DNA of 64,000 bases from Succinivibrio faecicola. GTDB lineage: Bacteria; Pseudomonadota; Gammaproteobacteria; Enterobacterales; Succinivibrionaceae. Below the pieces are notes generated by a model, which worked only from the letters and a program-made list of their open reading frames with translations, ran no database searches and had not been told where the DNA came from. The translations under genes were made by a program, and so were the position numbers. Positions within the stretch are counted from its first letter, which is position 1. Each line of letters opens with the position of its first letter. The stretch is taken from assembly GCF_019448115.1 (NCBI RefSeq), contig NZ_JAGFNY010000002.1, positions 62,001 through 126,000 of the forward strand, read 5' to 3'. Shown one piece after another: positions 1 through 9,439 of the stretch.

Positions 1-2
1 TC

Positions 3-671
3 CCAACTAAACTGATTCTGCCTGCAACAGTTCAAAACGGAATCGTTGTTAACTCAGCAGAAATGAGACTTTACTACTACACTGGCTCAAAAGTTTATGT
101 TTATCCTATTGGTATTGGACAGCTTGGAAAAGGAACTCCTTTAGACTGGGTAACAAAAGTTGAAAGAAAAAGAGCAAATCCTACATGGACTCCAACTGCA
201 GAAATGAGAAAAGAATATGCAGCTCAGGGTGAATATCTGCCAGCAGTTGTTCCAGCAGGTCCTGACAATCCTATGGGTCTGTTTGCAATGTATGTAGGAA
301 AGCTATTTGCTATTCACGGAACTAACGCTGACTTTGGTATTGGTCTTCGAGTATCTCACGGCTGTGTCCGTCTTAGAAATGATGATAATGAAGATCTGTT
401 CAACCGTGTAGCTGTGGGTACCAGGGTTGAATTTATCAATAAACCAATCAAATATGCTATTGAGAAAAACGGTGATATCTATATTGAGGTTCATCAGCCA
501 TTATCTAGATCTCAGTCAGAATTTGACAATTTTGATAGCACAGTTCCTTTTACTTTTTCAAAAGATGAACTAGATTTCTTTAAGGATCCTAGAATTAATC
601 AGGATATTCTGAGCAAGGCCCTTGAAGAGAGAACCGGTAGACCTGTTTTATTAAATCCAGCAGAGTTCTAA
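3..671 (+). CDS. L,D-transpeptidase, ErfK/YbiS/YcfS family (5' partial)
   Basis: The reading frame is open from the left edge, so the N-terminus (signal peptide and probably a LysM domain) lies outside the window. The visible part is a YkuD catalytic domain. The active-site signature is HGTNADFG followed by [10 protein letters not shown], with the nucleophilic cysteine in SHGC. The flanking PTWTP and [10 protein letters not shown] blocks are typical of the E. coli ErfK/YbiS/YcfS group. These periplasmic enzymes link meso-diaminopimelate of peptidoglycan to Braun lipoprotein or to other stem peptides. The family is certain; which paralogue and what it attaches are not. The stop is followed after 3 bases by the next gene, so the two are probably co-transcribed. 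Confidence 0.93.
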   Translation, partial: PTKLILPATVQNGIVVNSAEMRLYYYTGSKVYVYPIGIGQLGKGTPLDWVTKVERKRANPTWTPTAEMRKEYAAQGEYLPAVVPAGPDNPMGLFAMYVGKLFAIHGTNADFGIGLRVSHGCVRLRNDDNEDLFNRVAVGTRVEFINKPIKYAIEKNGDIYIEVHQPLSRSQSEFDNFDSTVPFTFSKDELDFFKDPRINQDILSKALEERTGRPVLLNPAEF

Positions 672-674
672 AAA

Positions 675-3269
675 GTGAAAAAGCTTTTTCTGGCAGTCAT
701 TACTTTAGTGCTTCCACTGCAGTGCTATGCAGAGGATAGCTCGTCATATATTGACTACAGATACGTTAAGCCTAATGCAACCCTTTATGACATTCTCAAT
801 TCATCAGCAACACCTGATGAAACATTTATTCTGAACAATACTCTGTTTAGACTTGATTTTGTTTACAACAAAAAGAAAACAGAAAAGCTGTACTCTAACA
901 TTCTTTCAAAATCAGAAAGCATTCCTAATTCAACTGATAGATATTTTTCAGACAAACAGATTTATCTTACACGGTCTGTAGAAAGCATTATCACATATAT
1001 GCTCAAGGATTACGCAAAAGATATAGGTCCTATTAGAATACCTCTTGTTATTTCAGCGGATAAATACAGAGACTCTTTTTTTTACGACACTAAAATATTC
1101 TCTGATATCGGTTGTAAAGGTTATGGTATTGCAGAAAGTTATATAAAAGGCTGTGAACTTTCCACTGATGAGAGAACAGACTTTCTTGAGGTTGCCTACC
1201 ATCCTGATTTAAAAATGTCTGATGATCCTTATCAGCTTAATCAGATCACAAATAACAGCTTAAAAGAGTCTTATTCATATAAGCTTTTATCTAATATCCC
1301 TCAGCTTTTAGGATTCAGATCATCCATTAGTACAAAAGGGTATCAGGCGCCATTATCAAGTCTTGATAAGGTACTGTATTCAGATTTTTTAGAAAACAGT
1401 GTTCATGAGGGACTCAACTTTTCAGATATTCATGAAAACTGCTTTGTAAATTCTAATGAATCATGTGGCCTGTATGTAAAAACAGATGAGTTAAAAACAC
1501 TATTCTCACTTAAAAGCAACAGCGATAAAAGCACCAGATTGAATACGAAAGAATATCCTTATATTCACTATGCACTTTATTTAAAGCCATATGTAAATAT
1601 TCCAAGAACAATACTCTCTTCAGGATCATTCATAAATTATGGTTTTTATACACAGCTTGAACTTGAGCTGTTAAAAGCTATTGGATATAAAATTAATACA
1701 AAAGAATTCTTTGGTAACTCTCTGTTTTCATCAGGTTCTCCTACAAAACGCCAAAGCGTCGTTTTCAAGAGCGGTTTTTCAGCATGGTCAAAAGAGAACA
1801 ATGATTACAAAACAGATCAGGCTTCAAGAGTACCATTAAGCATTGGAACAACTATCTATGGAAGTTACAACGACATAGTTCAGGAAGGAACTATTGCAAG
1901 CGTTGGCTACGGCAGTGTTGGAATCAGAGTTGATGGTAGCTTCAATACCATAACAGTTCCAAAAAAGACTTCTATCATTGAAAATGGACACAACTCATCA
2001 GGAATTGCTGTCACATATGGTAGAGACAATGTGATTAACATCGATGGCGATGTTACTGCATCAACTGAGGGCGGTATTGCAATCAATCTTGATTTTGGAT
2101 CAAACGTTCTATCTGATTATGTTGAATTTCAGGGTTCCTACCATAGAGTTAGAACTCTTGATGTAAAAGAAAAAAGAATGACAAGAGAAAAGGGCGCTGC
2201 AGTCAGTGCTCCATCAGACATTCGTGGACCTTTAGTATCTAAACTGAATATCACCGGTAATGTTACTGGAAACAAAAACGCTATATATATTGATGATACA
2301 GCGCATGTTAAGGAAATTAATATTACTAACAGAGCTAAAATCAATGGTGATATTGTTTCTTTATGGGAGCCTTTTGTTAACGACAAGAAAACTGGTGTTT
2401 ATGTAAACTCTCAGCATGTAAATCTTATTTCAGGAAAAGTCCAGCTTGATACAAACTACGATGCAAAAAAGTCTCATGTTAGAGCTAAGATCTTAAATGA
2501 TCTGAAAACAAACCTGTATCTAGGCTCTGATATCAGTCATGTCTCTGAAAAAGCAAAATACAAAAAAGAGAACAGCAGAGCAAATATAAGTATTGATGGA
2601 AATATTATCGGTAAAACTATAAACATCTCTGCAATTGGTGGTGTTACAAATCTTAGTGGTTACATTGATACTAATAAACTTCTTATCAATAATGCATCTA
2701 TAAATATCAAAACACCAAACTATATGACAAACTACGTAAATACACTTGATTTAAGTCATGGTGGTCAGCTTAACCTTGCTAATGGAAATCCTGAGGTTAT
2801 TGTAATTAGGGATATCATCAAGGCTACAGCAAACAGCGTCATCAGCGTAGATACAAAACTTGATGGAACTGTTATCGATGTGGTGTTATTTACAGGTGAA
2901 ACAAAGGCTCCTGATGGTGTAATCAACTTTGAACCAGGTCTTTCATACAACGAAATCAAGGCATTAAGCTCTGATCCAAAAGCTCTGTTGAATCTCTTAA
3001 ACAAGTTTGTAAAAGACAGAAATTTCTTCTTAAGCCAACACGGACTTACAATGAGGTTCCCAAGACACATCTGGTATACTCAAGGACAGATGGGAAGAAA
3101 AGTAAAGTGTACTATCAGAGGCTGTTATCTGGGTGATTTCGTTAAAAGTTATGCATACTCAAGTGAGAAGTTGCCTTTATGGAGATATGTTCTAAGCTTT
3201 GGTGGTATCATCCTAATGCTTATTGCTGCATATATCTTCCACAGAAAAACATCTTCAAGGTTCTACTAG
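675..3269 (+). CDS. Exported autotransporter-passenger-like protein without beta-barrel, C-terminal membrane anchor
   Basis: This 864-residue protein starts at GTG, 3 bases after the transpeptidase gene, without a clear ribosome binding site, so translation is probably coupled. Residues 1-19 form a Sec signal peptide ending CYA. Residues 20-350 are of unknown fold. The block LELLKAIGYKINTKEFFGNS and residues about 390-700, with many short beta repeats (GTTIYGSYN, GIRVDGSFN, INIDGDV), resemble the passenger domains of large autotransporters, as I recall them. No C-terminal beta-barrel or terminal aromatic beta-signal is seen. The protein instead ends in one hydrophobic helix (about 836-853) followed by HRK and a short polar tail. 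I do not recognise a named family. A membrane-anchored periplasmic or envelope protein is the safest reading; a sorting-type tail is possible. Confidence 0.7.
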   Translation: MKKLFLAVITLVLPLQCYAEDSSSYIDYRYVKPNATLYDILNSSATPDETFILNNTLFRLDFVYNKKKTEKLYSNILSKSESIPNSTDRYFSDKQIYLTRSVESIITYMLKDYAKDIGPIRIPLVISADKYRDSFFYDTKIFSDIGCKGYGIAESYIKGCELSTDERTDFLEVAYHPDLKMSDDPYQLNQITNNSLKESYSYKLLSNIPQLLGFRSSISTKGYQAPLSSLDKVLYSDFLENSVHEGLNFSDIHENCFVNSNESCGLYVKTDELKTLFSLKSNSDKSTRLNTKEYPYIHYALYLKPYVNIPRTILSSGSFINYGFYTQLELELLKAIGYKINTKEFFGNSLFSSGSPTKRQSVVFKSGFSAWSKENNDYKTDQASRVPLSIGTTIYGSYNDIVQEGTIASVGYGSVGIRVDGSFNTITVPKKTSIIENGHNSSGIAVTYGRDNVINIDGDVTASTEGGIAINLDFGSNVLSDYVEFQGSYHRVRTLDVKEKRMTREKGAAVSAPSDIRGPLVSKLNITGNVTGNKNAIYIDDTAHVKEINITNRAKINGDIVSLWEPFVNDKKTGVYVNSQHVNLISGKVQLDTNYDAKKSHVRAKILNDLKTNLYLGSDISHVSEKAKYKKENSRANISIDGNIIGKTINISAIGGVTNLSGYIDTNKLLINNASINIKTPNYMTNYVNTLDLSHGGQLNLANGNPEVIVIRDIIKATANSVISVDTKLDGTVIDVVLFTGETKAPDGVINFEPGLSYNEIKALSSDPKALLNLLNKFVKDRNFFLSQHGLTMRFPRHIWYTQGQMGRKVKCTIRGCYLGDFVKSYAYSSEKLPLWRYVLSFGGIILMLIAAYIFHRKTSSRFY

Positions 3270-3272
3270 CTC

Positions 3273-3296
3273 AAAAAGAGCAGATTTACTGCTCTA
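3273..3296 (-). terminator. Terminator overlapping the lnt stop codon
   Basis: On the minus strand AGAGCA, a 7-base loop and TGCTCT are followed by TTTTT. The stem includes the last bases and stop codon of lnt. The element lies between two convergent genes and may stop both. Confidence 0.65.
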
Positions 3297-4901
3297 TGAT
3301 CTGACCATTTTTTCTATAATTTCAGCATTTGGATCATCTTTTCTTATTATACTTGCAACTCCCATTGTCAGTAATATTACACAAAGTATATATGTAAAGA
3401 GATTTCCAAATTTTGAGTATAGAGTCTGACCTTTAACAGGATAGAAGGTTGTTTTTAGAACATCACTCACATCAGATGGGAGCTTATCAACAATATTACC
3501 GCGCTCATCTATATATGCGCTAATGCCACTGTTTGTTACTCTTAGCATTGGTTTTTGAAGTTCCATTGCTCTCATTCTTGCAATATTAAGATGCTGAACA
3601 GGACCTTTTGTTGGGCCAAACCAGGAATCAACACTGAGCATAACTATACCGTTAGTATCTTTTGAATCTAATGAAGAAACCAAACCTGAGAATATAGCCT
3701 CATAACAGATAGCTGGCGTAAAAGAGAGCTTTCCAGTATTTATAGGATTTTGATTTTCCAATCCATATGTAAAACTTGAGTTTGGAATAACAAAAATTGA
3801 ACCTAAAGGTCTTAACAAAGATGCAAAAGGAACGACCTCTCCAAATGGTACTAGTGCACGCTTGTTATATGAATATATCTGTGAACCGGTTTTATGCGAC
3901 TGTCCTATTGTAATAATTGAGTTATAAACCTCATCTTTACCCTTATATGAAAGAGTACCTGTAATTAAGGTTGCACCTTTATCCTTAAATGCACTATCAA
4001 GATCTGAAATATAATTTTTTAGATATTCATAAGGATATGAAATTGCAGATTCAGGCCAGATTATCAGTGAATCCTTTTCAATTAAGTCTTTAGACAGCTG
4101 CCAGTACTTTGCAAGTACATATCTGATATTTGAACCATCATTACGTACAGACTGCTCTATATTGCCCTGCACCATAGCAACGTTAACAGATTGCTCTTCT
4201 CTTTTAACAAAAGAGCTTCCTTCTAAAAATACTGCAAAAATTAAAATACTTGCTGCAACAGGAAAGAACAGATATTTTCTGTAAACACTCAAGGACAACG
4301 CCGCACACATTATGTATACAAAAAGATTTATACCAAGAACACCTGTAAGAGGAGCATAATTTTTTAAAGGACTGTCGATAAAACCATAACCAATATAGGT
4401 CCATGGAAAACCAGTTAGAAAATAATAAATATATACATCGCCAAGAATAAAAGCTACAGGCACAAAGCACATAACATAAATGCTCTTTTTCTTATGAGCA
4501 AATTTATATGCAATTGCATTTGTTGTAGCATACGGTAAGGCAATGTAGAATGTACTGAACAGCAGTACTACAAAATAAGATAAAGCTGATGGGATCTTCC
4601 CAAAATCAGCCATGACAAATTCAATCCAGTTAATGCTTGAAAAAGCATAAGCACTAAAAAATGAAAGTGTGCAGAAAAATACCTGTTTTTTAGTTTCAAA
4701 AAACATACTGAGCATTAAGAACAGTACTAATCCTGCCACACCAAGGACCCACATATTTACAGGTGCCAGTGATAAAGACATGACATAACCTGTAAAAACA
4801 GATCCTGCAAATTTACCAGTTTTTGATAAAAGGAGTTTCTTTATTTTTTCAAGATCAATAAAACCAAAGAATACTGCCATTACGGCATACAGATATTTCA
4901 T
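3294..4901 (-). CDS. lnt: Apolipoprotein N-acyltransferase
   Basis: Lnt adds the third acyl chain to the N-terminal cysteine of lipoproteins in the inner membrane. The N-terminal half (residues about 1-225) is a run of hydrophobic helices. The C-terminal half is a periplasmic nitrilase-like domain. The catalytic triad is visible as Glu in IIWPESAISYP, Lys in YNKRALVPFGE and Cys in FTPAICYE. The length of 535 residues is slightly above the usual 510-520. It is the last gene of the miaB-ybeZ-ybeY-corC-lnt operon, 3 bases after corC, the same neighbourhood as in E. coli. Confidence 0.96.
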   Translation of the reverse strand: MKYLYAVMAVFFGFIDLEKIKKLLLSKTGKFAGSVFTGYVMSLSLAPVNMWVLGVAGLVLFLMLSMFFETKKQVFFCTLSFFSAYAFSSINWIEFVMADFGKIPSALSYFVVLLFSTFYIALPYATTNAIAYKFAHKKKSIYVMCFVPVAFILGDVYIYYFLTGFPWTYIGYGFIDSPLKNYAPLTGVLGINLFVYIMCAALSLSVYRKYLFFPVAASILIFAVFLEGSSFVKREEQSVNVAMVQGNIEQSVRNDGSNIRYVLAKYWQLSKDLIEKDSLIIWPESAISYPYEYLKNYISDLDSAFKDKGATLITGTLSYKGKDEVYNSIITIGQSHKTGSQIYSYNKRALVPFGEVVPFASLLRPLGSIFVIPNSSFTYGLENQNPINTGKLSFTPAICYEAIFSGLVSSLDSKDTNGIVMLSVDSWFGPTKGPVQHLNIARMRAMELQKPMLRVTNSGISAYIDERGNIVDKLPSDVSDVLKTTFYPVKGQTLYSKFGNLFTYILCVILLTMGVASIIRKDDPNAEIIEKMVRS

Positions 4902-4904
4902 TTT

Positions 4905-5747
4905 TTAGCTGTTCTTTTTAACTTCAAGCATAACAACTCTTCTTTCAGAAGCTTCTATTACTCTGAAAATGAAGTTTTCAATTTCAACACTCTCCCCAAC
5001 TTCAGGGAATTTACCTAACGTATGTGTTGTAAGGCCTGCTACGGTATCAACGTCAGCTAATGATGACATATCAGTCTTAAAATACTCATCAAACTCTTCA
5101 AGTGTGGTAAGTCCGTTTACAAGATAGCTTCCGTTATCCTTGTTCAGAATAATATTCTTTTCGTTTACCTCAGTGTCATATTCATCATCAATATCACCTA
5201 CGATAACCTCAAGAATATCTTCAATAGTAACAAGACCTGAAACTCCGCCAAACTCATCAACTACAATAGCAATATGATATCTGTTTTGCTGAAACTCCTT
5301 TAGCATGGAGTTTACATGTTTTGATTCAGGAACAATAACAGGTTTTCTAAGCAAAGACAGAATACCGTCATCCTTGAGCATTTTAAAACCTGCTGTATAA
5401 GGAATAAGATCTTTTGCAAGAAGAATACCTACAACATGATCTTTGTCCTCACCAATTACAGGATATCTTGAATGTCCGAATTCAACTACCTTTTTTGCAG
5501 TTTCTGCTAAAGAATCTGTTGCATTGATTGTTACGATATCTGAGCTTGGGATCATGACATCAGATACTCTTAATCTGTTTATGTCAAAAATACCCTGGAT
5601 CATATCCTCTGTATCTTCATCTATAACATCATTTTCTGATGCCTCATGAATAACCTGTTCTAATTCATTCTGATTTGAAGGCTCGCCTCTTTTGGTAAAA
5701 AGTCTTGAAAGAAACGAGGAATGCTCCTCATCATGAATTTCAGTCAT
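4905..5747 (-). CDS. corC: CorC/YbeX family CBS-domain protein
   Basis: The 280-residue protein carries a pair of CBS domains (about 65-190: DVMIPSSDIVTI, GHSRYPVIGED, IAIVVDEFGGVSGLVTIEDILE) and a C-terminal CorC_HlyC domain (about 200-278). It has no membrane-spanning DUF21 part, as in E. coli CorC/YbeX. The family is linked to magnesium/cobalt efflux and, for YbeX, to ribosome maturation; the exact role is unsettled. It lies between ybeY (5 bases) and lnt (3 bases) in one operon. Confidence 0.92.
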   Translation of the reverse strand: MTEIHDEEHSSFLSRLFTKRGEPSNQNELEQVIHEASENDVIDEDTEDMIQGIFDINRLRVSDVMIPSSDIVTINATDSLAETAKKVVEFGHSRYPVIGEDKDHVVGILLAKDLIPYTAGFKMLKDDGILSLLRKPVIVPESKHVNSMLKEFQQNRYHIAIVVDEFGGVSGLVTIEDILEVIVGDIDDEYDTEVNEKNIILNKDNGSYLVNGLTTLEEFDEYFKTDMSSLADVDTVAGLTTHTLGKFPEVGESVEIENFIFRVIEASERRVVMLEVKKNS

Positions 5748-5752
5748 ATTTC

Positions 5753-6229
5753 TTATTCCTCTATCTCTATATATGGATCTTTAAAGCCAAGCTCTTTTAA
5801 GGCAACTACCTCAAGACCTTCCATCTCATCGGCTTCATCATCCTCTATATGATCAAATCCTAATAAATGAAGGCAGCCATGAATAATTAGATGACAAAAA
5901 TGCTCTTCTAAAGTCTTATGCTGCTCAACACATTCTCTTTCTAATACTTCTTTACAGATTACAAGATCACCTAGCAAAGGCATATCATCGACACCTTCTG
6001 GAAGTTCAAAAGGAAATGAAAGAATATTTGTTGGCCTGTCAACATGACGATATGTATTGTTGAGCTCATGTATTTCATCGCTGTTTACCATTCTTACGGT
6101 TATTTCGCTGTCAGCTTTTCTGCCTGCAACTGTAAGAGCAGTTCTTGCCCATAGCTCAATTTTTTCAATGGATGGATAATCTTCAAGTTTCTCATCCGTT
6201 GCTATCTGTAGATCTATACTAATCTCCAT
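5753..6229 (-). CDS. ybeY: Endoribonuclease YbeY, rRNA maturation factor
   Basis: YbeY is a zinc-dependent RNase that matures the 16S rRNA 3' end and takes part in ribosome quality control. The signature HGCLHLLGFDH, with three zinc-binding histidines, is present at about residues 115-125, and the fold-typical N-terminal block (VRMVNSDEIHELNNTYR) precedes it. The length of 158 residues is normal. The start overlaps the end of ybeZ by 11 bases, so the two are translationally coupled. Confidence 0.96.
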   Translation of the reverse strand: MEISIDLQIATDEKLEDYPSIEKIELWARTALTVAGRKADSEITVRMVNSDEIHELNNTYRHVDRPTNILSFPFELPEGVDDMPLLGDLVICKEVLERECVEQHKTLEEHFCHLIIHGCLHLLGFDHIEDDEADEMEGLEVVALKELGFKDPYIEIEE

Positions 6230-7298
6230 TTGAGGCCTCTAAAGATAAAGCTTTAATTTTTTCCTGTTTGATTCTTGCCTGTTCCTTATCAAATGCATCA
6301 TATGCATTAACAATTGCAGCAACAACAGGATGTCTTACAACGTCTGCAGGATCAAAGAATGTAAAGCCGATTACATCTACACTTTTAAGGACTTCTATTG
6401 CCTGCTTTAAGCCAGATTTAATACTTCTTGGAAGGTCAATCTGGCTTGGATCACCAGTAATTACAGCTTTTGAATTGAAACCTATACGGGTTAAGAACAT
6501 TTTCATCTGTTCAACTGTGGTATTCTGAGCCTCATCAAGAATGATAAAAGAATCATTGAGAGTACGACCTCTCATATATGCTAAAGGTGCAATTTCAATG
6601 ATCTGCTTTTCTATAAGCTTTTCTACCTTTTCAAATCCAAGCATCTCAAAAAGGGCATCATAAAGAGGTCGTAAATATGGATCCACTTTCTGAGACAGAT
6701 CGCCTGGAAGGAAACCTAATTTTTCACCTGCTTCAACAGCAGGTCTTGTCAGAATTATTCTGCGAACCTCGTTTCTTTCAAGAGCATCAACAGCAGCAGC
6801 CACTGCAAGGTAGGTTTTACCAGTACCAGCTGGACCAATACCGAATGTAACATCATGAGATACTATCTGACTTATGTAAGATCCCTGATTTGAGGTTCTT
6901 GCCTTAACAAAACCCCGTTTTGTCTTAAAATTATTTGCCTGATGATAAAGGCTTCCAACTGAGCCACGACTCTCGTCTGCCTGATAGTCATGATCGTCTT
7001 GCTCTATATGAGAAAATTCTGTAATAGCAAGATGCACCATATCAGGTGTAACCTCTGATGGAGTTTTTGCACCCTTTAACGGAGCTGTATCAATATACAG
7101 ACTCTTTATCAGTTTCTCTGCTCGTAAGACACTGCCCTTGTCACCCTTTATATGAACAGTACAGTTAACGTAGGTTATTTTTACACCAAGACGCTTTTCA
7201 ATCTGTTTGAAATTCTCATCCTCAGGGCCAACCAGATATGCCATTCTGTTACTGTCTGATGGTTCCAGAAGAAATTCCTCTTCAACAATTTTAGTCAT
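6219..7298 (-). CDS. ybeZ: PhoH-family ATPase YbeZ
   Basis: The gene encodes a cytoplasmic P-loop ATPase of the PhoH family. Walker A is GPAGTGKTYLA, Walker B is FIILDEAQN, and an N-terminal KH-like region (about 20-70) suggests RNA binding. YbeZ is known to work with YbeY in rRNA processing and ribosome quality control. The length of 359 residues is typical. The gene overlaps miaB by 8 bases upstream and ybeY by 11 bases downstream. Confidence 0.95.
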   Translation of the reverse strand: MTKIVEEEFLLEPSDSNRMAYLVGPEDENFKQIEKRLGVKITYVNCTVHIKGDKGSVLRAEKLIKSLYIDTAPLKGAKTPSEVTPDMVHLAITEFSHIEQDDHDYQADESRGSVGSLYHQANNFKTKRGFVKARTSNQGSYISQIVSHDVTFGIGPAGTGKTYLAVAAAVDALERNEVRRIILTRPAVEAGEKLGFLPGDLSQKVDPYLRPLYDALFEMLGFEKVEKLIEKQIIEIAPLAYMRGRTLNDSFIILDEAQNTTVEQMKMFLTRIGFNSKAVITGDPSQIDLPRSIKSGLKQAIEVLKSVDVIGFTFFDPADVVRHPVVAAIVNAYDAFDKEQARIKQEKIKALSLEASNGD

Positions 7299-8652
7299 TT
7301 ATAAGTTCGCCTTTTAATGTATGAGCATGAGTACTGGTTATCTTTACCTTAACCATTTTTCCAATTAGATCTTCAGAACCTTTAAATACAACGATTCTTC
7401 CAGATGATGCTCTTGATTTAAGTTCATTTTCGTCTTTTCTTGAAATGCCTTCAACAATACACTCCTGAACAGTTCCCACAAACTGCTGTGTATATGAAAG
7501 GGCAAGCTCTTCTAGTCTGTTTTGGAGTTTATAAAGACGGTTGAATTTCTCTTCTTTTGTAACCTTATCTTCCATTAAAGCTGCAGGAGTTCCCTGTCTT
7601 TTTGAATATACAAATGAGAAGCTTAAGTCAAACTTGACCTTTTCAACAACTTCCATTGTTTTTTCAAAGTCTTCTTCTGTTTCACCCGGGAAACCTACAA
7701 TAAAGTCTGAAGAAATATGAACTGTTGGTCTTGCAGCTCTGAGTTTTTCTGTAAGTTCGATATACTCTTTGGCTGTATAGCGACGATGCATTAATGAGAG
7801 GATCCTATCAGAGCCTGCCTGAATTGGAACATGGATCTGATCAGATATCACGCTCAGATTCTTAACTGCGTCAATAATATCGTCTGTAAAATCCATAGGA
7901 TTTGATGTTGTAAAGCGAAGTCTTCTTAAGCCGGGAATTGCAGCAATTTCATAAAGCAGAGTTGAAAAATTGCATACTGTTCCATCATTCATTACACCAT
8001 GATATGAATTTACATTCTGTCCTAAAAGGTGGATTTCAATAGCTCCGTTTGAAATGAAGTTTACGCACTCGTCGATAATATCTTGTACTGGTCTTGACTG
8101 CTCATCACCTCTTGTATATGGAACAATGCAGTAGGTGCACTTGTTTGAACAGCCTTCCATGATTGTAACAAAAGCGCTCGGACCTTCTGCATGAGATGAT
8201 GGGAAGTAGTCAAACTTATCAATTGCATCTGCATTTACATCAACCTGAGGTTCATGAGTCTGAATGTATGCACTGATAAGTGATGGCAGACGATGAATTG
8301 TTCTAGGTCCAAAGATTACATTTACACTCTTGTCTAGTTTTAAGATTTCCTCAGCAAGTTCTGAACCTACACAGCCACCAAGAGCAATTACTGTATTCTT
8401 AGAGATTTTCTGCTGATGACGCCATGCTGCAATCTGATTGAATACCTTGTCTTCAGCCTTGGCTCTTACGGCACATGTTACCAATACTACGATAGATGCA
8501 TTTTCAACAGCAGCAGTTTCAACAAAACCAGCAGAAGTTAAAAGCTCTCTTATTCTATCTCCATCATATACATTCATCTGGCAACCCCAGACCTGAACGA
8601 AGAAAGTACCCTGCTGAAGTTTAAAATCTGGAAGAATTGTAGAATTTGTCAT
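7291..8652 (-). CDS. miaB: tRNA-2-methylthio-N6-dimethylallyladenosine synthase
   Basis: MiaB is a radical-SAM methylthiotransferase acting on A37 of tRNAs that read UNN codons. The three N-terminal cluster cysteines are in WGCQMN, LVTCAVR and ALGGCVG. The radical-SAM motif is CSNKCTYC, and a TRAM RNA-binding domain ends the 453-residue protein. The ATG follows the fic stop codon by one base, and no Shine-Dalgarno sequence precedes it, so translation may depend on ribosomes finishing fic. It is the first housekeeping gene of the miaB-ybeZYX-lnt operon. Confidence 0.97.
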   Translation of the reverse strand: MTNSTILPDFKLQQGTFFVQVWGCQMNVYDGDRIRELLTSAGFVETAAVENASIVVLVTCAVRAKAEDKVFNQIAAWRHQQKISKNTVIALGGCVGSELAEEILKLDKSVNVIFGPRTIHRLPSLISAYIQTHEPQVDVNADAIDKFDYFPSSHAEGPSAFVTIMEGCSNKCTYCIVPYTRGDEQSRPVQDIIDECVNFISNGAIEIHLLGQNVNSYHGVMNDGTVCNFSTLLYEIAAIPGLRRLRFTTSNPMDFTDDIIDAVKNLSVISDQIHVPIQAGSDRILSLMHRRYTAKEYIELTEKLRAARPTVHISSDFIVGFPGETEEDFEKTMEVVEKVKFDLSFSFVYSKRQGTPAALMEDKVTKEEKFNRLYKLQNRLEELALSYTQQFVGTVQECIVEGISRKDENELKSRASSGRIVVFKGSEDLIGKMVKVKITSTHAHTLKGELIND

Positions 8653-8653
8653 T

Positions 8654-9247
8654 TTATTGTTTTATCGTTTTAATGCATTTAAAAAACAGATCCTCCATAA
8701 GGTGATAATCACCTGCAAAGGATTCTATCGATGCATGTAGCATCATTTCTGGTGAACATAATGAGTAATCAACATGTAGTCCAAGAGGTATAAGAAGCTC
8801 TCTTATAAACTCTCGCTGTGCTCTACCATTCCCCTCTCTGAATGGATGGATGGCATTAATTTCGCCAAGATAGTAGGCTGCTCTTTTATACACCTGATCC
8901 TTTGGAAGATTTCTTAAGTAATTTTCTGCTTTTAATTTTTCAAAAATCTTTTCAATTTCAGGTTGAATGTAATTCACATCGCAAAAAAGAATCTCTTTTG
9001 AAATGTTTACTCTGCGCAACTCACCTGCCCATGGATAAACATCCTGAAAGATATAATGATGAATTTTCTTGAGATGATTCAGATCGAAATTACCTTTTAG
9101 AGGTTTTTTGATGAGATCGACAAGTCTTGCACCGGTAAACAACCTTTCATACTGGGAAAGTATTTGGGGATCGGTTTCATTGAAATTATTTTTTAGAATT
9201 TCACTGTTTTTATAACAGTATACTTCATCAAAGGTAGATGCTTCCAA
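8654..9247 (-). CDS. fic: Fic-domain toxin, AMP-transferase type (class I, VbhT-like)
   Basis: The 197-residue protein is a single Fic domain with the complete catalytic motif HPFREGNGRAQR (His134 to Arg145) and the flap region GELRRVNISK. Such enzymes transfer AMP to target hydroxyls and are usually toxic. The N-terminal block (YCYKNSEILKNNF) matches the usual beginning of stand-alone class I Fic proteins, so the domain is complete with the TTG start. The upstream antitoxin ends 3 bases before this TTG and is in the same frame, with a single TGA between them. Only a weak AGGG lies upstream, so translation is probably low and coupled. The target is unknown. Confidence 0.93.
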   Translation of the reverse strand: MEASTFDEVYCYKNSEILKNNFNETDPQILSQYERLFTGARLVDLIKKPLKGNFDLNHLKKIHHYIFQDVYPWAGELRRVNISKEILFCDVNYIQPEIEKIFEKLKAENYLRNLPKDQVYKRAAYYLGEINAIHPFREGNGRAQREFIRELLIPLGLHVDYSLCSPEMMLHASIESFAGDYHLMEDLFFKCIKTIKQ

Positions 9248-9250
9248 AAT

Positions 9251-9421
9251 TCAGGCAGCCCTATTCTCTTTTAGAAGTTTGAAGATTAAAGACTTAAGCT
9301 CTTCAAATGAAATAACACCGTCAGCATAATCTTTTAATAATTTTTCCTGCTCAGGAGAAAGAATAAGATTTTCAATTGCAAGAGTAGCTTTTACTTCATC
9401 AAGTAACATATAGAACTCCAT
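9251..9421 (-). CDS. VbhA-like antitoxin of the Fic toxin
   Basis: This short gene encodes 56 residues and begins with ATG after an AGAGG ribosome binding site 6 bases away. Residues 13-18 read TLAIEN, which fits the class I Fic inhibitory motif (S/T)xxxE(G/N). The inhibitory glutamate would be Glu17, which in this family blocks productive ATP binding in the Fic partner. The rest (LSPEQEKLLKDYADGVISFEEL) has the helical layout of VbhA antitoxins. A second in-frame ATG at 9409 could also be used. The assignment rests on the motif, size and position; no homology search was made. Confidence 0.85.
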   Translation of the reverse strand: MEFYMLLDEVKATLAIENLILSPEQEKLLKDYADGVISFEELKSLIFKLLKENRAA

Positions 9422-9439
9422 GTAGATCCTCTAGTTCTT

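Noticed and set aside
675-3269. Zinc metallopeptidase or classical autotransporter
   Set aside because: No HExxH motif and no C-terminal barrel with a terminal aromatic residue signature could be seen.
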